Origin: Bacillota bacterium
GTDB lineage: Bacteria; Bacillota; Sulfobacillia; Sulfobacillales; Sulfobacillaceae
NCBI GenBank assembly: GCA_023512105.1
Contig: JAIMAE010000008.1
Span: forward strand, 1-41,382
Reading direction: 5' to 3'
Length of the DNA: 41,382 nt
Shown here: positions 15,848 to 23,660 of the stretch, piece after piece
How the letters are laid out: each line of letters begins with the position of its first letter
Position numbering within the stretch: the stretch's first letter is position 1
Notes under the pieces: model-generated
Told to the model about the DNA's origin: nothing
What the model saw: only the letters and a program-made list of their open reading frames with translations
The model's database searches: none
Program-made: the position numbers and the translations under genes

Positions 15848-16487
15848 CGTGCTAGAGCAATTCCGACAGCTGCCCATCGCGGCCGTTTCCGATGCCCTAG
15901 ATCGCCTGGGGATTGCCGGTCAATGCCATGGCCTGAGGCCTTTGCAATTTGGCTGGGCCATGGTTGGTCGTGCTTTTACGGTCGAATACCGCCCGTGCGG
16001 GGTGGTTAAGGGAACGGTGGGCGACTTTATCGATGACGTGCCTCCTGGGGCAGTGGTGGTGTTGGACAACGCGGGGCGCACCGACTGCACGGTCTGGGGG
16101 GATATCTTAACGTTAACTGCTTCGCGGCGCCGGGTGGCGGGCACCGTGATCTGGGGGGTCTGCCGCGATGTGCGCAAGAGTCGCGAGCTCGATTATCCCA
16201 TATTCAGCTGTGGTCACTATATGCGCACGGGGAAGGACCGCGTCGAAGTGGCTCACCTAAACCAGCCGGTTGCGCTGGCGGAAGTCCAGGTCGCACCGGG
16301 AGATCTCGTAATTGGCGACGACGACGGGGTGCTGGTGGTGCCTCAATCTAGAGAAGTGGAGGTCTTGCGGGTGGCCCAGGAGATTGAGGCCGCAGAGCGG
16401 AGTATCATTGGCGCGGTGGAAGCGGGATATCCTCTTCGGGAGGCCCGCGAGCAGTTCCGCTACCATACTTTGCAACGGCACGAATAG
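15834..16487 (+). CDS. RraA/aldolase-superfamily protein 2, CHA-aldolase candidate
   Basis: A 217-residue RraA-fold protein. It keeps the D-x20-R-D motif: Asp90 in VWGDIL and Arg111-Asp112 in GVCRDV, consistent with a divalent-metal pyruvate aldolase that would cleave CHA to pyruvate and oxaloacetate. The substrate assignment is inferred from the neighbouring ring-cleavage genes. AAGGAGG at 15819-15825 and ATG at 15834 lie inside the end of the previous gene, so translation is probably coupled and the two products could form a mixed oligomer. Sequence between the two is clearly divergent, so this is an old duplication rather than a recent one. Confidence 0.87.
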   Translation: MNHDDVLEQFRQLPIAAVSDALDRLGIAGQCHGLRPLQFGWAMVGRAFTVEYRPCGVVKGTVGDFIDDVPPGAVVVLDNAGRTDCTVWGDILTLTASRRRVAGTVIWGVCRDVRKSRELDYPIFSCGHYMRTGKDRVEVAHLNQPVALAEVQVAPGDLVIGDDDGVLVVPQSREVEVLRVAQEIEAAERSIIGAVEAGYPLREAREQFRYHTLQRHE

Positions 16488-16632
16488 TCGGCGGCTAAAC
16501 CTGGACCCACTGGGCGGTGTGGATTCGGGTGCTATCCTTTCTCAGGAACGCGTGGCAGAGGTAACTTGCTCCTCGCGCACCACGCGCCCTGTGCCGTATG
16601 CCCCGTAAGCCGTCATCGAGCCACTGGGACGT

Positions 16633-16699
16633 CCAAAAGCGAGATCTATTATCGAAAAGATGGTAAATCACCGTCAACTCGGTTGATTATGATTCTCGT
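16633..16699 (+). promoter_or_regulatory. Shared island regulatory element, copy 2
   Basis: The partner of 9275-9341, without gaps over 67 bases. It sits about 130 bp ahead of the third RraA gene within a 342-base gene-free gap. TATGAT at 16688-16693 is a possible -10 box, with AAATCA again at the -35 position. After a short deletion relative to copy 1, ACTTGCAGCT at 16711-16720 also matches. The left dyad is CTAT-N10-ATGG here, so one half is less perfect than in copy 1. The rest of the gap (16488-16829) shows nothing else. Confidence 0.65.
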
Positions 16700-16829
16700 T
16701 GGGCGAGGCGACTTGCAGCTAGCGAGACTGCAGGAGTGGGGCTCACCGAGAACGGCCAGATCCGGTCGCACTGGGGACAGGAACCGATGCTCGTGCCCCG
16801 ACATCAGACGACAAGGAGGTACGGCGGAG

Positions 16830-17507
16830 GTGCATCCAGAGACAGGCGATGCTGCTGGGCATTTCCCAGAGAGTTGGGGGCCCGATAGCCCTGAGGGGTG
16901 GCTTGCATTAGGAAGCGCAACGATTTATGAAGCCGGGGGGCTGCCTTGTGCAATGGACCCCGCCATTCGCTCGATCTCTGGGGTGGCTGTTGCGGGGGCA
17001 GCATTCCCGGTGGTCTGCGCCGCAGGCGACAACCTTGCGCTGCACCTGGCCATACTCGAAGCTCCCCCGGGCAGTGTGTTGGTCGTCAGCGCTGGTGGGA
17101 TCATGGGTGGATACTGGGGCGAAGTGATGACGGTTGCCGCCCAAGCGCGAGGAATTGCGGGATTGGTCATTGACGGTGCGGTCCGAGATGTCCAGGCCCT
17201 TCGAAACCGTCGGTTCCCTGTGTTTGCCCGAGGACTGGCCATATTACACACGACTAAACATGAACCCGGGGTCCGGGGAGGTCCTACGGTGGTGGGAGGT
17301 ATGCTCGTTCACGCCGGAGACTGGGTGGTAGCGGACGAGGATGGGGTGGTGATCGTTCCCCAGTCGTTGCGACACCGGGTTTGGGAGCAAGCGCTGGAGC
17401 GGGCGAGAAAGGAAGCTGACTACCTCAACCGGTTAAGCCAAGGAGCCACCACGCTTGAATTGTATGGGCTAAAGGCCCCCACCGGTGAGCGCGTGGGGGG
17501 TCATTGA
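16830..17507 (+). CDS. RraA/aldolase-superfamily protein 3
   Basis: A 225-residue RraA-fold protein, the third of its family within 2.4 kb. It carries the acid at the expected place (Glu98 in YWGEVM) 21 residues before Arg119-Asp120 in DGAVRDV, so a metal-dependent aldolase or decarboxylase role is plausible. Its N-terminus (GWLALGSATIYEAGG) is that of the CHA-aldolase-like branch. GTG at 16830 is chosen because AAGGAGG lies at 16813-16819; a frame extending upstream to 16566 would run through the regulatory element and has no supporting similarity. It has its own copy of the shared element upstream and is followed after 109 bases by the ring-cleavage dioxygenase. Confidence 0.85.
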   Translation: MHPETGDAAGHFPESWGPDSPEGWLALGSATIYEAGGLPCAMDPAIRSISGVAVAGAAFPVVCAAGDNLALHLAILEAPPGSVLVVSAGGIMGGYWGEVMTVAAQARGIAGLVIDGAVRDVQALRNRRFPVFARGLAILHTTKHEPGVRGGPTVVGGMLVHAGDWVVADEDGVVIVPQSLRHRVWEQALERARKEADYLNRLSQGATTLELYGLKAPTGERVGGH

Positions 17508-17616
17508 GGGACCGCCAAGAACGCAATCCAACATGTGAGAAGTGTGTAACGGTTGCCTACGAGGCTAGGAGCTGCAGGGGTTGGTGCTACAAGTTGGGTT
17601 AAAGGAGGGGGGTACC

Positions 17617-18573
17617 ATGGCTGACATCGTGTTGGGGGTGGGGACCAGTCACAGTCCCCAATTGAATATCCCTGTAGACCAGTGGGACCTGTTGGTTCGG
17701 AAGGACGAAGAAGACCCTGCATTGAATTACTCAGAACTGCTGGCCAGGGCACCGGCTGGGATCGCCGAGCGCATCACGCCCCAGGCTCGCGGAGGGGCGA
17801 TGGAACGGGCGCAAGTGGCAATTCGGAGTCTTGCCGCGGCGTTGGAGACGGCGCGCCCCGATGTCGTGTTGGTCATTGGAGACGACCAGCACGAACTCTT
17901 TTCTGCCACCTACCAGCCGATGTTTTGCATTTTTGCTGGGCCCTCTACCATTTCGCGCCGTCCGTTTCGTCCCAATGCTCCAGCCTGGCTTCAGGTCGAG
18001 CTGGCTACCGAACCGGTCGAACCGATATCGCATCCGGGCCACCCCGAATTGGCGCTGTACCTCATTGACGCCGTTATCGCCGAGGGGTTCGATGTCGCCG
18101 TGTCGCTGCAATGGCCTCCGGACATCGGCCTGGGCCATGCCTTTTCGTTTTTGTATCGGCGGTTGACGCCCCGGGCGGACCTGCCGATGGTCCCCGTGAT
18201 GGTCAACACCTTCTATCCTCCCAACCAGCCGTCCCCTGCTCGGTGCCTAGCATTCGGGAGGGCACTAGGAAAAGCCTTGCGCCGTTGGCCAAGTAGCACG
18301 CGGGTAGCCGTGGTGGCATCCGGTGGTTTGAGCCACGTGGCATTGGACGAGGATTTAGACCATTCGGTGCTGCGGGCCTTGGAGACCCACGATGAGGACG
18401 CGCTCTGTCGTCTGCCGGAGCAGGCGCTGGTGCAAGGCACCTCAGAAATCCGAAACTGGCTGGTAGCGGCCGGGATGTTTAACGACCGTCGCTTTCGCTT
18501 AGTGGACTACGTCCCTGCGTATCGCTCGCCAGCGGCTACCGGTACAGGTTTTGCCTTCGCCTTGTGGGAGTAA
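17617..18573 (+). CDS. Class III extradiol ring-cleavage dioxygenase, LigB family
   Basis: A 318-residue LigB-superfamily protein related to the catalytic subunits of protocatechuate 4,5-dioxygenase and to gallate dioxygenases. It starts MADIVLGVGTSHSP with the conserved first His (His12); further conserved pieces are VLVIGDDQHELF (residues 84-95), GLGHAFSF, and the ASGGLSH motif near residue 230. At the position of the second LigB metal ligand (His61 in Sphingobium LigB) the sequence appears to read Gln91, followed by His92. No LigA-like small subunit gene is adjacent, so it may act alone like gallate dioxygenase. AAAGGAGGGG precedes the ATG. It is 29 bases from the FAD hydroxylase gene. Confidence 0.85.
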   Translation: MADIVLGVGTSHSPQLNIPVDQWDLLVRKDEEDPALNYSELLARAPAGIAERITPQARGGAMERAQVAIRSLAAALETARPDVVLVIGDDQHELFSATYQPMFCIFAGPSTISRRPFRPNAPAWLQVELATEPVEPISHPGHPELALYLIDAVIAEGFDVAVSLQWPPDIGLGHAFSFLYRRLTPRADLPMVPVMVNTFYPPNQPSPARCLAFGRALGKALRRWPSSTRVAVVASGGLSHVALDEDLDHSVLRALETHDEDALCRLPEQALVQGTSEIRNWLVAAGMFNDRRFRLVDYVPAYRSPAATGTGFAFALWE

Positions 18574-18602
18574 GCAGGGGGAACAGTGGGGAGGCGCGGC
18601 GC

Positions 18603-20198
18603 ATGGCTATGTCTTCACCGGAGGGCGTGGTCATCATTGGGGGCGGGCCGGTCGGGCTTGGATTAGCCGTCGAACTCGGTCAACGCCACATCCCCGTGTT
18701 GCTGGTGGAACGGCGGGAGGCCATGCATCACATCCCTAAGGGTCAAAATCTTACCCAGCGTACCCTGGAACACTTTTACTTCTGGGGTTGCGTCGAGGCG
18801 TTGCGGAAGGCCCGACTTCTGCCGCCAGGTTACCCGATTGGGGGTATCACCGCCTACGGTAACCTCCTGAGCCGGTACTGGTACGCCGCTCCTGGCCGGG
18901 AGGTGGTCAATGACTTCTACTTCCAGACCAACGAGCGGCTGCCCCAATACCTTACTGAGGCGGTGTTGCGGCAGCGGGCGCAACTGTTGCCGACCGTGCG
19001 GTGTCTGTATGGCTGGCGGGCAGTGGAGATCAAGGCAGGGCCGACCGGAGTTGCGGTGGCCATCGAGCCCATGGACAACTCCGAACCGGTTCGATGGGTG
19101 ACCGGCCAATACCTGGTTGGCTGCGATGGAGCGCACTCCCTGGTTCGCGAGGCGGTCGGAATCGGGCGGAGGGGCCCTCGGTTCGACCAACGGATGGTGT
19201 TGGCGGTGTTTCGTTCTCGGGCCCTTCACAAACACCTGGCGCGCTTTCCGCCCCGCACCACGTATCGCGTCCTGCGCCCGGAGTTCAAGGGTTATTGGCA
19301 ATTCTTTGGCCGCGTGGACGTGGGGGAGGGGTGGTTTTTTCACGCCCCGGCTTTTCCCGAGGCCGAGAAGGATTCCAGGGCGGTGGTCAAGATCCTCCAT
19401 CAAGCCGCCGGTTTCGATTTTCCCGCCGTGATGGAACACGTGGGGTTTTGGGACCTGCGGGTGGAAGTGGCAGAAGTCTATCAAGAGGGCCGGGTGTTCA
19501 TCGCCGGAGACGCCGCCCACAGCCACCCACCCTATGGGGGATATGGCCTCAATTCCGGGTTAGAGGATGTGGTTAACCTGGGGTGGAAGCTGGCGGCGGC
19601 TTTGGGGGGGTGGGCAGGGCCAGGGCTGCTGGCATCGTATAGCGCCGAGCGCCAACCGGTCTTCCAGGAGACCGGGGACGCGATCGCGCGGGCGATCGCG
19701 GAGGATCGGAAGTTCTTAGAGACCTACTCACCGGAACGGGACATTGCGGCGTTCGAAGCGGCGTGGGCGCGGATGGCGTCGAACTTGCCCAGCCCCCAAG
19801 CCTACGAACCCCATTACGAAGGATCGCCGCTGGTTTGGGGTCCGCCCGGCGGGCGATGCGGCATTTATGGTCAGCACCTCCGCACGGCGCGCCCTGGCCA
19901 TCACCTCTTCCCGCTGGCTTTAAGCTCGGGGCGCAATGTTTACGAGGAATTGGGGAACTTCTTTACGCTCGTGGCCACCGGCGATCCAGCCCCGTTGACG
20001 GATTGGGAGCGCGCGGCCCAGCGGCTGGGCATCCCGCTCAAGGTGGTATGGGAACCGCATCCAGAGAGGTTACAGAGCTGGGCAAACCAGTGGGTGTTGG
20101 TCCGACCGGATCAGTACGTGGCGTGGGCGGCGGAAGCAAGTCCACCCGATCCCGCGACGATCCTGGCCCGCGCGGTGGGGCACCTCACTGCCCAGTGA
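18603..20198 (+). CDS. FAD-dependent aromatic hydroxylase
   Basis: A 531-residue class A flavoprotein monooxygenase of the PheA/TfdB/MhpA type, which hydroxylates phenolic rings using NAD(P)H and oxygen. Motifs are in order: the dinucleotide fold GGGPVGLG at residues 13-20, the DG motif LVGCDGAHSLVREAVG around Asp175, and the GD motif VFIAGDAAHSHPPYGGYGLN around Asp303. A C-terminal thioredoxin-like part, common in the phenol hydroxylase group, is likely after about residue 410. The product would plausibly be the catechol- or pyrogallol-type acid opened by the adjacent dioxygenase; the substrate is not predictable from the sequence alone. ATG at 18603 has GGGGAGG upstream; another ATG follows two codons later. 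Confidence 0.87.
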   Translation: MAMSSPEGVVIIGGGPVGLGLAVELGQRHIPVLLVERREAMHHIPKGQNLTQRTLEHFYFWGCVEALRKARLLPPGYPIGGITAYGNLLSRYWYAAPGREVVNDFYFQTNERLPQYLTEAVLRQRAQLLPTVRCLYGWRAVEIKAGPTGVAVAIEPMDNSEPVRWVTGQYLVGCDGAHSLVREAVGIGRRGPRFDQRMVLAVFRSRALHKHLARFPPRTTYRVLRPEFKGYWQFFGRVDVGEGWFFHAPAFPEAEKDSRAVVKILHQAAGFDFPAVMEHVGFWDLRVEVAEVYQEGRVFIAGDAAHSHPPYGGYGLNSGLEDVVNLGWKLAAALGGWAGPGLLASYSAERQPVFQETGDAIARAIAEDRKFLETYSPERDIAAFEAAWARMASNLPSPQAYEPHYEGSPLVWGPPGGRCGIYGQHLRTARPGHHLFPLALSSGRNVYEELGNFFTLVATGDPAPLTDWERAAQRLGIPLKVVWEPHPERLQSWANQWVLVRPDQYVAWAAEASPPDPATILARAVGHLTAQ

Positions 20199-20380
20199 AG
20201 GATGGGGCGAGAGACGCGATGGCCGGCAGGGAGTTGTTCGATTTGAATTGAAGGGTTTTACCTGCTGGATAGGGAAAACAGGGACGCGACCCGGGCGCCC
20301 TCTTCGCATCGAAGGGCGCAGCAGGGGGCGCGAGACCGAGGCTGGTCGGTATCTCCTGTGTGGGCAGGGAGGTGAACGAG

Positions 20381-21721
20381 ATGGGCAGTCTCAAACCGGA
20401 TCATTTGCGAACAATTCGCGAGGCAATGGATCGAGGGCTTCTTCCGCGGTGGGTGCTAACCGATCCGGACATCTACGCCCTCGAACAGGAGAAAATCTTC
20501 GCCCGCACTTGGCAGTTCTTGGCTCATGAGTCGGAGCTGCCGCGACCTGGGGATTTTGTTACCCGCTGGATGGTGCACGATCCGGTAATCGTAATTCGCG
20601 GCGACGACGGAGTGGTGCGGGCTTTCCTAAACTCCTGCTCCCATCGAGGAACACTCTTGTGTGGCGCCGATTTCGGCAATCAAAAGGTCTTTAGCTGTCC
20701 TTATCATGGATGGACCTTTAATCACTATGGGGAACTGGTGGGCGTCGCGCTGGCCAACCAAGTGTGGGGGCCGGAACTCAAGCGAGAGGAGTGGGGATTG
20801 CGGCCGATTCCCCGCCTGCAGGCGTATCAGGGACTGATCTTCGGGAACCTCGATCCAGCGGCGCCGCCGTTGACGGACTACTTGGGCGACATGAGGTGGT
20901 ACCTCGATCTGATAATGGGGCGAACTGGGGGAATGGAGGTACGGGGTGTCCCCCACCGGTGGGTGGTGGAGGGCAACTGGAAGCTATTGTACGAAAACTT
21001 TACCGGCGATCCCTACCATGTGCAGAGCACACACCGATCCACCGTGGAGTTGGGCATTACCCCCAACCGCACCCTGGGAGCCGACCGGAAAGGGTATCAG
21101 GTGGTGTTGCAGAATGGACACGGGGTCAACGTGACGCTCTATACCGAGATCCCCGAGAGGCCTTTTCAACGCATGCCAGAAGAGACGTGGCCACTCTTCC
21201 GGCGCCATCTCACGCCGGTGCAACACGACCTGATGCAGCGGGCCTCGGTGTTCGTCGGAGGGGTGTTTCCCACGCTATCCTTTGTGAGCCCGCTCCACGG
21301 CACCGAAGGGGACCTCTACAACTTCCTCAACTTTCGCGTGTGGAGGCCGATCGACCCCTGCCACGTGGAGGTGTGGTCGTGGTTTCTAATCGATCGGGCG
21401 GCCCCGGAGGGATACAAGCAGGCGGCCTACAAGGGGTACATCGACTCGTTTGGCCCGTCGGGCACACTCGAGCAGGACGACACCGAGATGTGGGCGCGAG
21501 TGATGCAGGCGAGCCAGGGGTGGATGGCGCGTGACAGGACCCTCCAGTACCAAAACGTCATGAACTACCTGATGGGGTGGGGCCGGGTGGACCCGGATCC
21601 CGGTTTTCCGGGGCCGGGGACGGCCTATCCAGGACTGGTGGACGCGGTATCGCGCAGCACGCACCGTTACTGGTTTGGTCTGTTGACGGACGGCGCCGAC
21701 GGGGAGGGGGATCTAGGATGA
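20381..21721 (+). CDS. Aromatic ring-hydroxylating dioxygenase, alpha subunit
   Basis: The catalytic large subunit of a two-subunit Rieske dioxygenase, 446 residues. The Rieske cluster motif is CxHx17CxxH at C86, H88, C106, H109, and the catalytic iron site is within YENFTGDPYHVQSTH near residue 210. The acidic third ligand is probably in the LEQDDTEMW segment. Length and motifs fit the benzoate/biphenyl/phenylpropionate dioxygenase class. ATG at 20381 follows GGGAGGTG; an in-frame GTG at 20360 is less well supported. The stop overlaps the beta-subunit start as ATGA. About 180 bases separate it from the FAD hydroxylase gene, with no clear promoter. Ferredoxin and reductase genes are not adjacent. 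Confidence 0.9.
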   Translation: MGSLKPDHLRTIREAMDRGLLPRWVLTDPDIYALEQEKIFARTWQFLAHESELPRPGDFVTRWMVHDPVIVIRGDDGVVRAFLNSCSHRGTLLCGADFGNQKVFSCPYHGWTFNHYGELVGVALANQVWGPELKREEWGLRPIPRLQAYQGLIFGNLDPAAPPLTDYLGDMRWYLDLIMGRTGGMEVRGVPHRWVVEGNWKLLYENFTGDPYHVQSTHRSTVELGITPNRTLGADRKGYQVVLQNGHGVNVTLYTEIPERPFQRMPEETWPLFRRHLTPVQHDLMQRASVFVGGVFPTLSFVSPLHGTEGDLYNFLNFRVWRPIDPCHVEVWSWFLIDRAAPEGYKQAAYKGYIDSFGPSGTLEQDDTEMWARVMQASQGWMARDRTLQYQNVMNYLMGWGRVDPDPGFPGPGTAYPGLVDAVSRSTHRYWFGLLTDGADGEGDLG

Positions 21722-22218
21722 ACCTCGAAATACGGGCCGCAATCGAGGAGTTTCTGTACCACGAGGCATACCTCCTAGACCATCACCGTTATCTAGAGTG
21801 GCTCGACTTGCTGACTGATGACATCGTTTACCGAATGCCGGTACGGGTCACGCGCGAGCGACGCGAAGGCGACGACGTGCATTCGGTGGCCGTCTATTTT
21901 GACGAAACCAAGGCATCGTTAGAAAAGCGGGTGCGCCGCCTCTACGTACGTTCGGCATGGGTGGAGGAGAACCAGCCTCGCCAACGTCACTTTGTGACCA
22001 ACGTGATGGTTCGCCCCACCGACGAGACCGATGAATACGCCGCTCTCAGTTACTTCCTGGTGTTGCGAAGCCGTGGCAGCAACCATGATCTCGACCGCAT
22101 CTTCGGACAACGCGATGACCGCTTGCGGTTGGTAAACGGGACCTGGAAACTTGCGCGGCGGGAGATCTTGGTAGACGAGGCCAGTCTGCATGCCATCAAT
22201 CTGAGTCTGTTCTTTTAA
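21718..22218 (+). CDS. Aromatic ring-hydroxylating dioxygenase, beta subunit
   Basis: The small structural subunit (166 residues, SnoaL/NTF2-like fold) that completes the alpha3beta3 oxygenase. Family features are the opening AIEEFLYHEAYLLDHHRYLEWLD split by the usual turn, followed by LLTDDIVYRMPV, then the SAWVEENQPRQRHFVTNV segment and the C-terminal WKLARREILVDEA. ATG at 21718 overlaps the alpha stop by four bases, so subunit amounts are coupled. After the stop an AAAAGGAG site and an ATG at 22229 look like the start of another cistron, but the frame that follows soon becomes the antisense of ctaG and is not recognised. Confidence 0.9.
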   Translation: MNLEIRAAIEEFLYHEAYLLDHHRYLEWLDLLTDDIVYRMPVRVTRERREGDDVHSVAVYFDETKASLEKRVRRLYVRSAWVEENQPRQRHFVTNVMVRPTDETDEYAALSYFLVLRSRGSNHDLDRIFGQRDDRLRLVNGTWKLARREILVDEASLHAINLSLFF

Positions 22219-22382
22219 AAGGAGCCGGATGGGTAACGGGCTGGCTGGGGGCCTGTGGCGAGGCTTGGCCGGGCAGGCGGGAGTCCTGTCGACTTCCGTG
22301 GGCCATCCCCAGGCAGCCCGAGACCAAAAGGGCCCTTCTTCCGGACCTTGGACCACGTTCGGAGTGCGTCCTTACGACCTTT

Positions 22383-23240
22383 TCATCCCCGCTTGCGCCG
22401 CACCACCCGACGTTCGCTGGAGTCGGGGCGGATCACCGAAAGAGTGGGCGGTGGAGTCGGCAGCGTGCCCTCCCGGCGTTCCCGGCGCATCCAGGCGGCG
22501 AAGGCGGCGACGAAGGCCGCTCCCAAGGCCAGATGCATCCCCAGCAGCATCAACCCCCCACCTAGCTGCTGGTCGGCCACCTGGCTGAGCCCATACAGGC
22601 GCGGCACCTGCGCGTAGACGGGGTAGAGCGGCTGCGAGGAGAGGGTGATCAAGACCTGGGGCAGCATCATGGGGATGCCGGCCAAGAAGAGGTACAACAA
22701 CTGCACGCTGGGGTGCAGGCGCGGCAGCCCCGGCACCGGGCTTAACACCGGCCACCACAGCAGTAAGGCGGTGGCGGTCAACACCAGGTGGCTGATGAAA
22801 AGCGGCAGCGGGCCGGAGACGGTCCAGTCGTACAAGGAAGGGACCACGCCCAGGGACAGGGCGGCGGTGAAGAGCAAAATCGCCCACAGCGGTTTGCTCA
22901 GGAAGGCCAGAAGGCGCCGCGCCCACGACGGTTTTAGGGCTTGGGCGGCCAGGACGGGGGGCACTCCGAGGCATCCTAAGGGCACGGCCACCATGGTCAA
23001 TAGCATGATCTGCAGCGCATGGGCAGAAAACAAAAACCGGTCGAGATAAGATAGCGGTCCGCCAAATCCCACGTAGAGGCTCACCCAGGCTGCCCCCAGG
23101 TAGAAGCGCTGGCGAGTGCCCAGCCGCAACAGCTCGCCAGGAAGGACCCGCCTGGCCCAATGGCGGGCTAAGAGGCCAAGGCCCAACACCGTCACCAGGG
23201 TCAAGGGGCCAAGCCACTCCCACGCACTTGCCTGCCACAA
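22383..23240 (-). CDS. ctaG: Cytochrome c oxidase assembly factor CtaG (caa3 type)
   Basis: An integral membrane protein of 285 residues with about seven hydrophobic helices, the caa3_CtaG family that supports assembly of caa3 cytochrome oxidase in Gram-positives. Family landmarks are HALQIMLLTMVAVPLGCLGV with the conserved His, the SHLVLTATALLLWWPVL segment, and PLYPVYAQVPRLYG near the end. The C-terminus is a basic Arg-rich tail. Start is TTG at 23240, with AGGAGG upstream on this strand. It converges on the beta-subunit gene and is divergent from the ABC transporter operon, so it stands alone. Its presence points to aerobic respiration. Confidence 0.85.
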   Translation of the reverse strand: MWQASAWEWLGPLTLVTVLGLGLLARHWARRVLPGELLRLGTRQRFYLGAAWVSLYVGFGGPLSYLDRFLFSAHALQIMLLTMVAVPLGCLGVPPVLAAQALKPSWARRLLAFLSKPLWAILLFTAALSLGVVPSLYDWTVSGPLPLFISHLVLTATALLLWWPVLSPVPGLPRLHPSVQLLYLFLAGIPMMLPQVLITLSSQPLYPVYAQVPRLYGLSQVADQQLGGGLMLLGMHLALGAAFVAAFAAWMRRERREGTLPTPPPTLSVIRPDSSERRVVRRKRG

Positions 23241-23660
23241 CCCCGTCTTCCTCCTCGGTCGGGCGGCGCTTTTCGCCGACCCTCAAGACTACGGCAATAT
23301 TCTAGCCGATGCAACTCGGGTGCGAACTAAGGCTGGGGGAAGAAATTGTTGGCTCCGTGAGGACAACCAAGGTACGCTTTGGGGCATTTCCCCGCCATGT
23401 TGCGCACCCTGATGTCATGAATCTTGCGCATGGTTCGAGGCCGAGACCTGCCAGAGAAATGAAACAGCCGCAAATGCTCCTAAAAGATGTCTTAGAAACC
23501 GGCCAACCCGGGAGGATTTCCATCAACAGGAGAGAATATAAATATTTGCCCAGGAGATACTTTGTTGGGCCAAATTTCGACGGGCTGGATTTCATAGCAT
23601 CCATATCTCCAGGGAGGCCTAAGCGCCATAAGTTATCAGGCAGGGGGGAATCATTGCGCG
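23241..23660. other. Gene-free region between divergent ctaG and ABC operon
   Basis: About 420 bases with no supported gene. It must contain the promoters of both flanking units, but no clear -35/-10 pair was found. The part from about 23520 is more AT-rich. I looked for TPP, SAM, cobalamin and FMN riboswitch landmarks because the transporter family sometimes has them, and recognised none. Confidence 0.45.

Noticed and set aside
16566-16829. Longer N-terminus for the third RraA protein
   Set aside because: It would read through the shared regulatory element, has no ribosome binding site and adds no conserved sequence.
22229-22588. Plus-strand frame after the dioxygenase beta gene, with a good ribosome binding site
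   Set aside because: Its second half is the antisense of ctaG with runs of Arg, and the first 40 residues match nothing. It is kept only as a possible truncated remnant.
23241-23660. Possible riboswitch before the ABC receptor gene
   Set aside because: No landmark of TPP, SAM, FMN, cobalamin or other common classes could be recognised.
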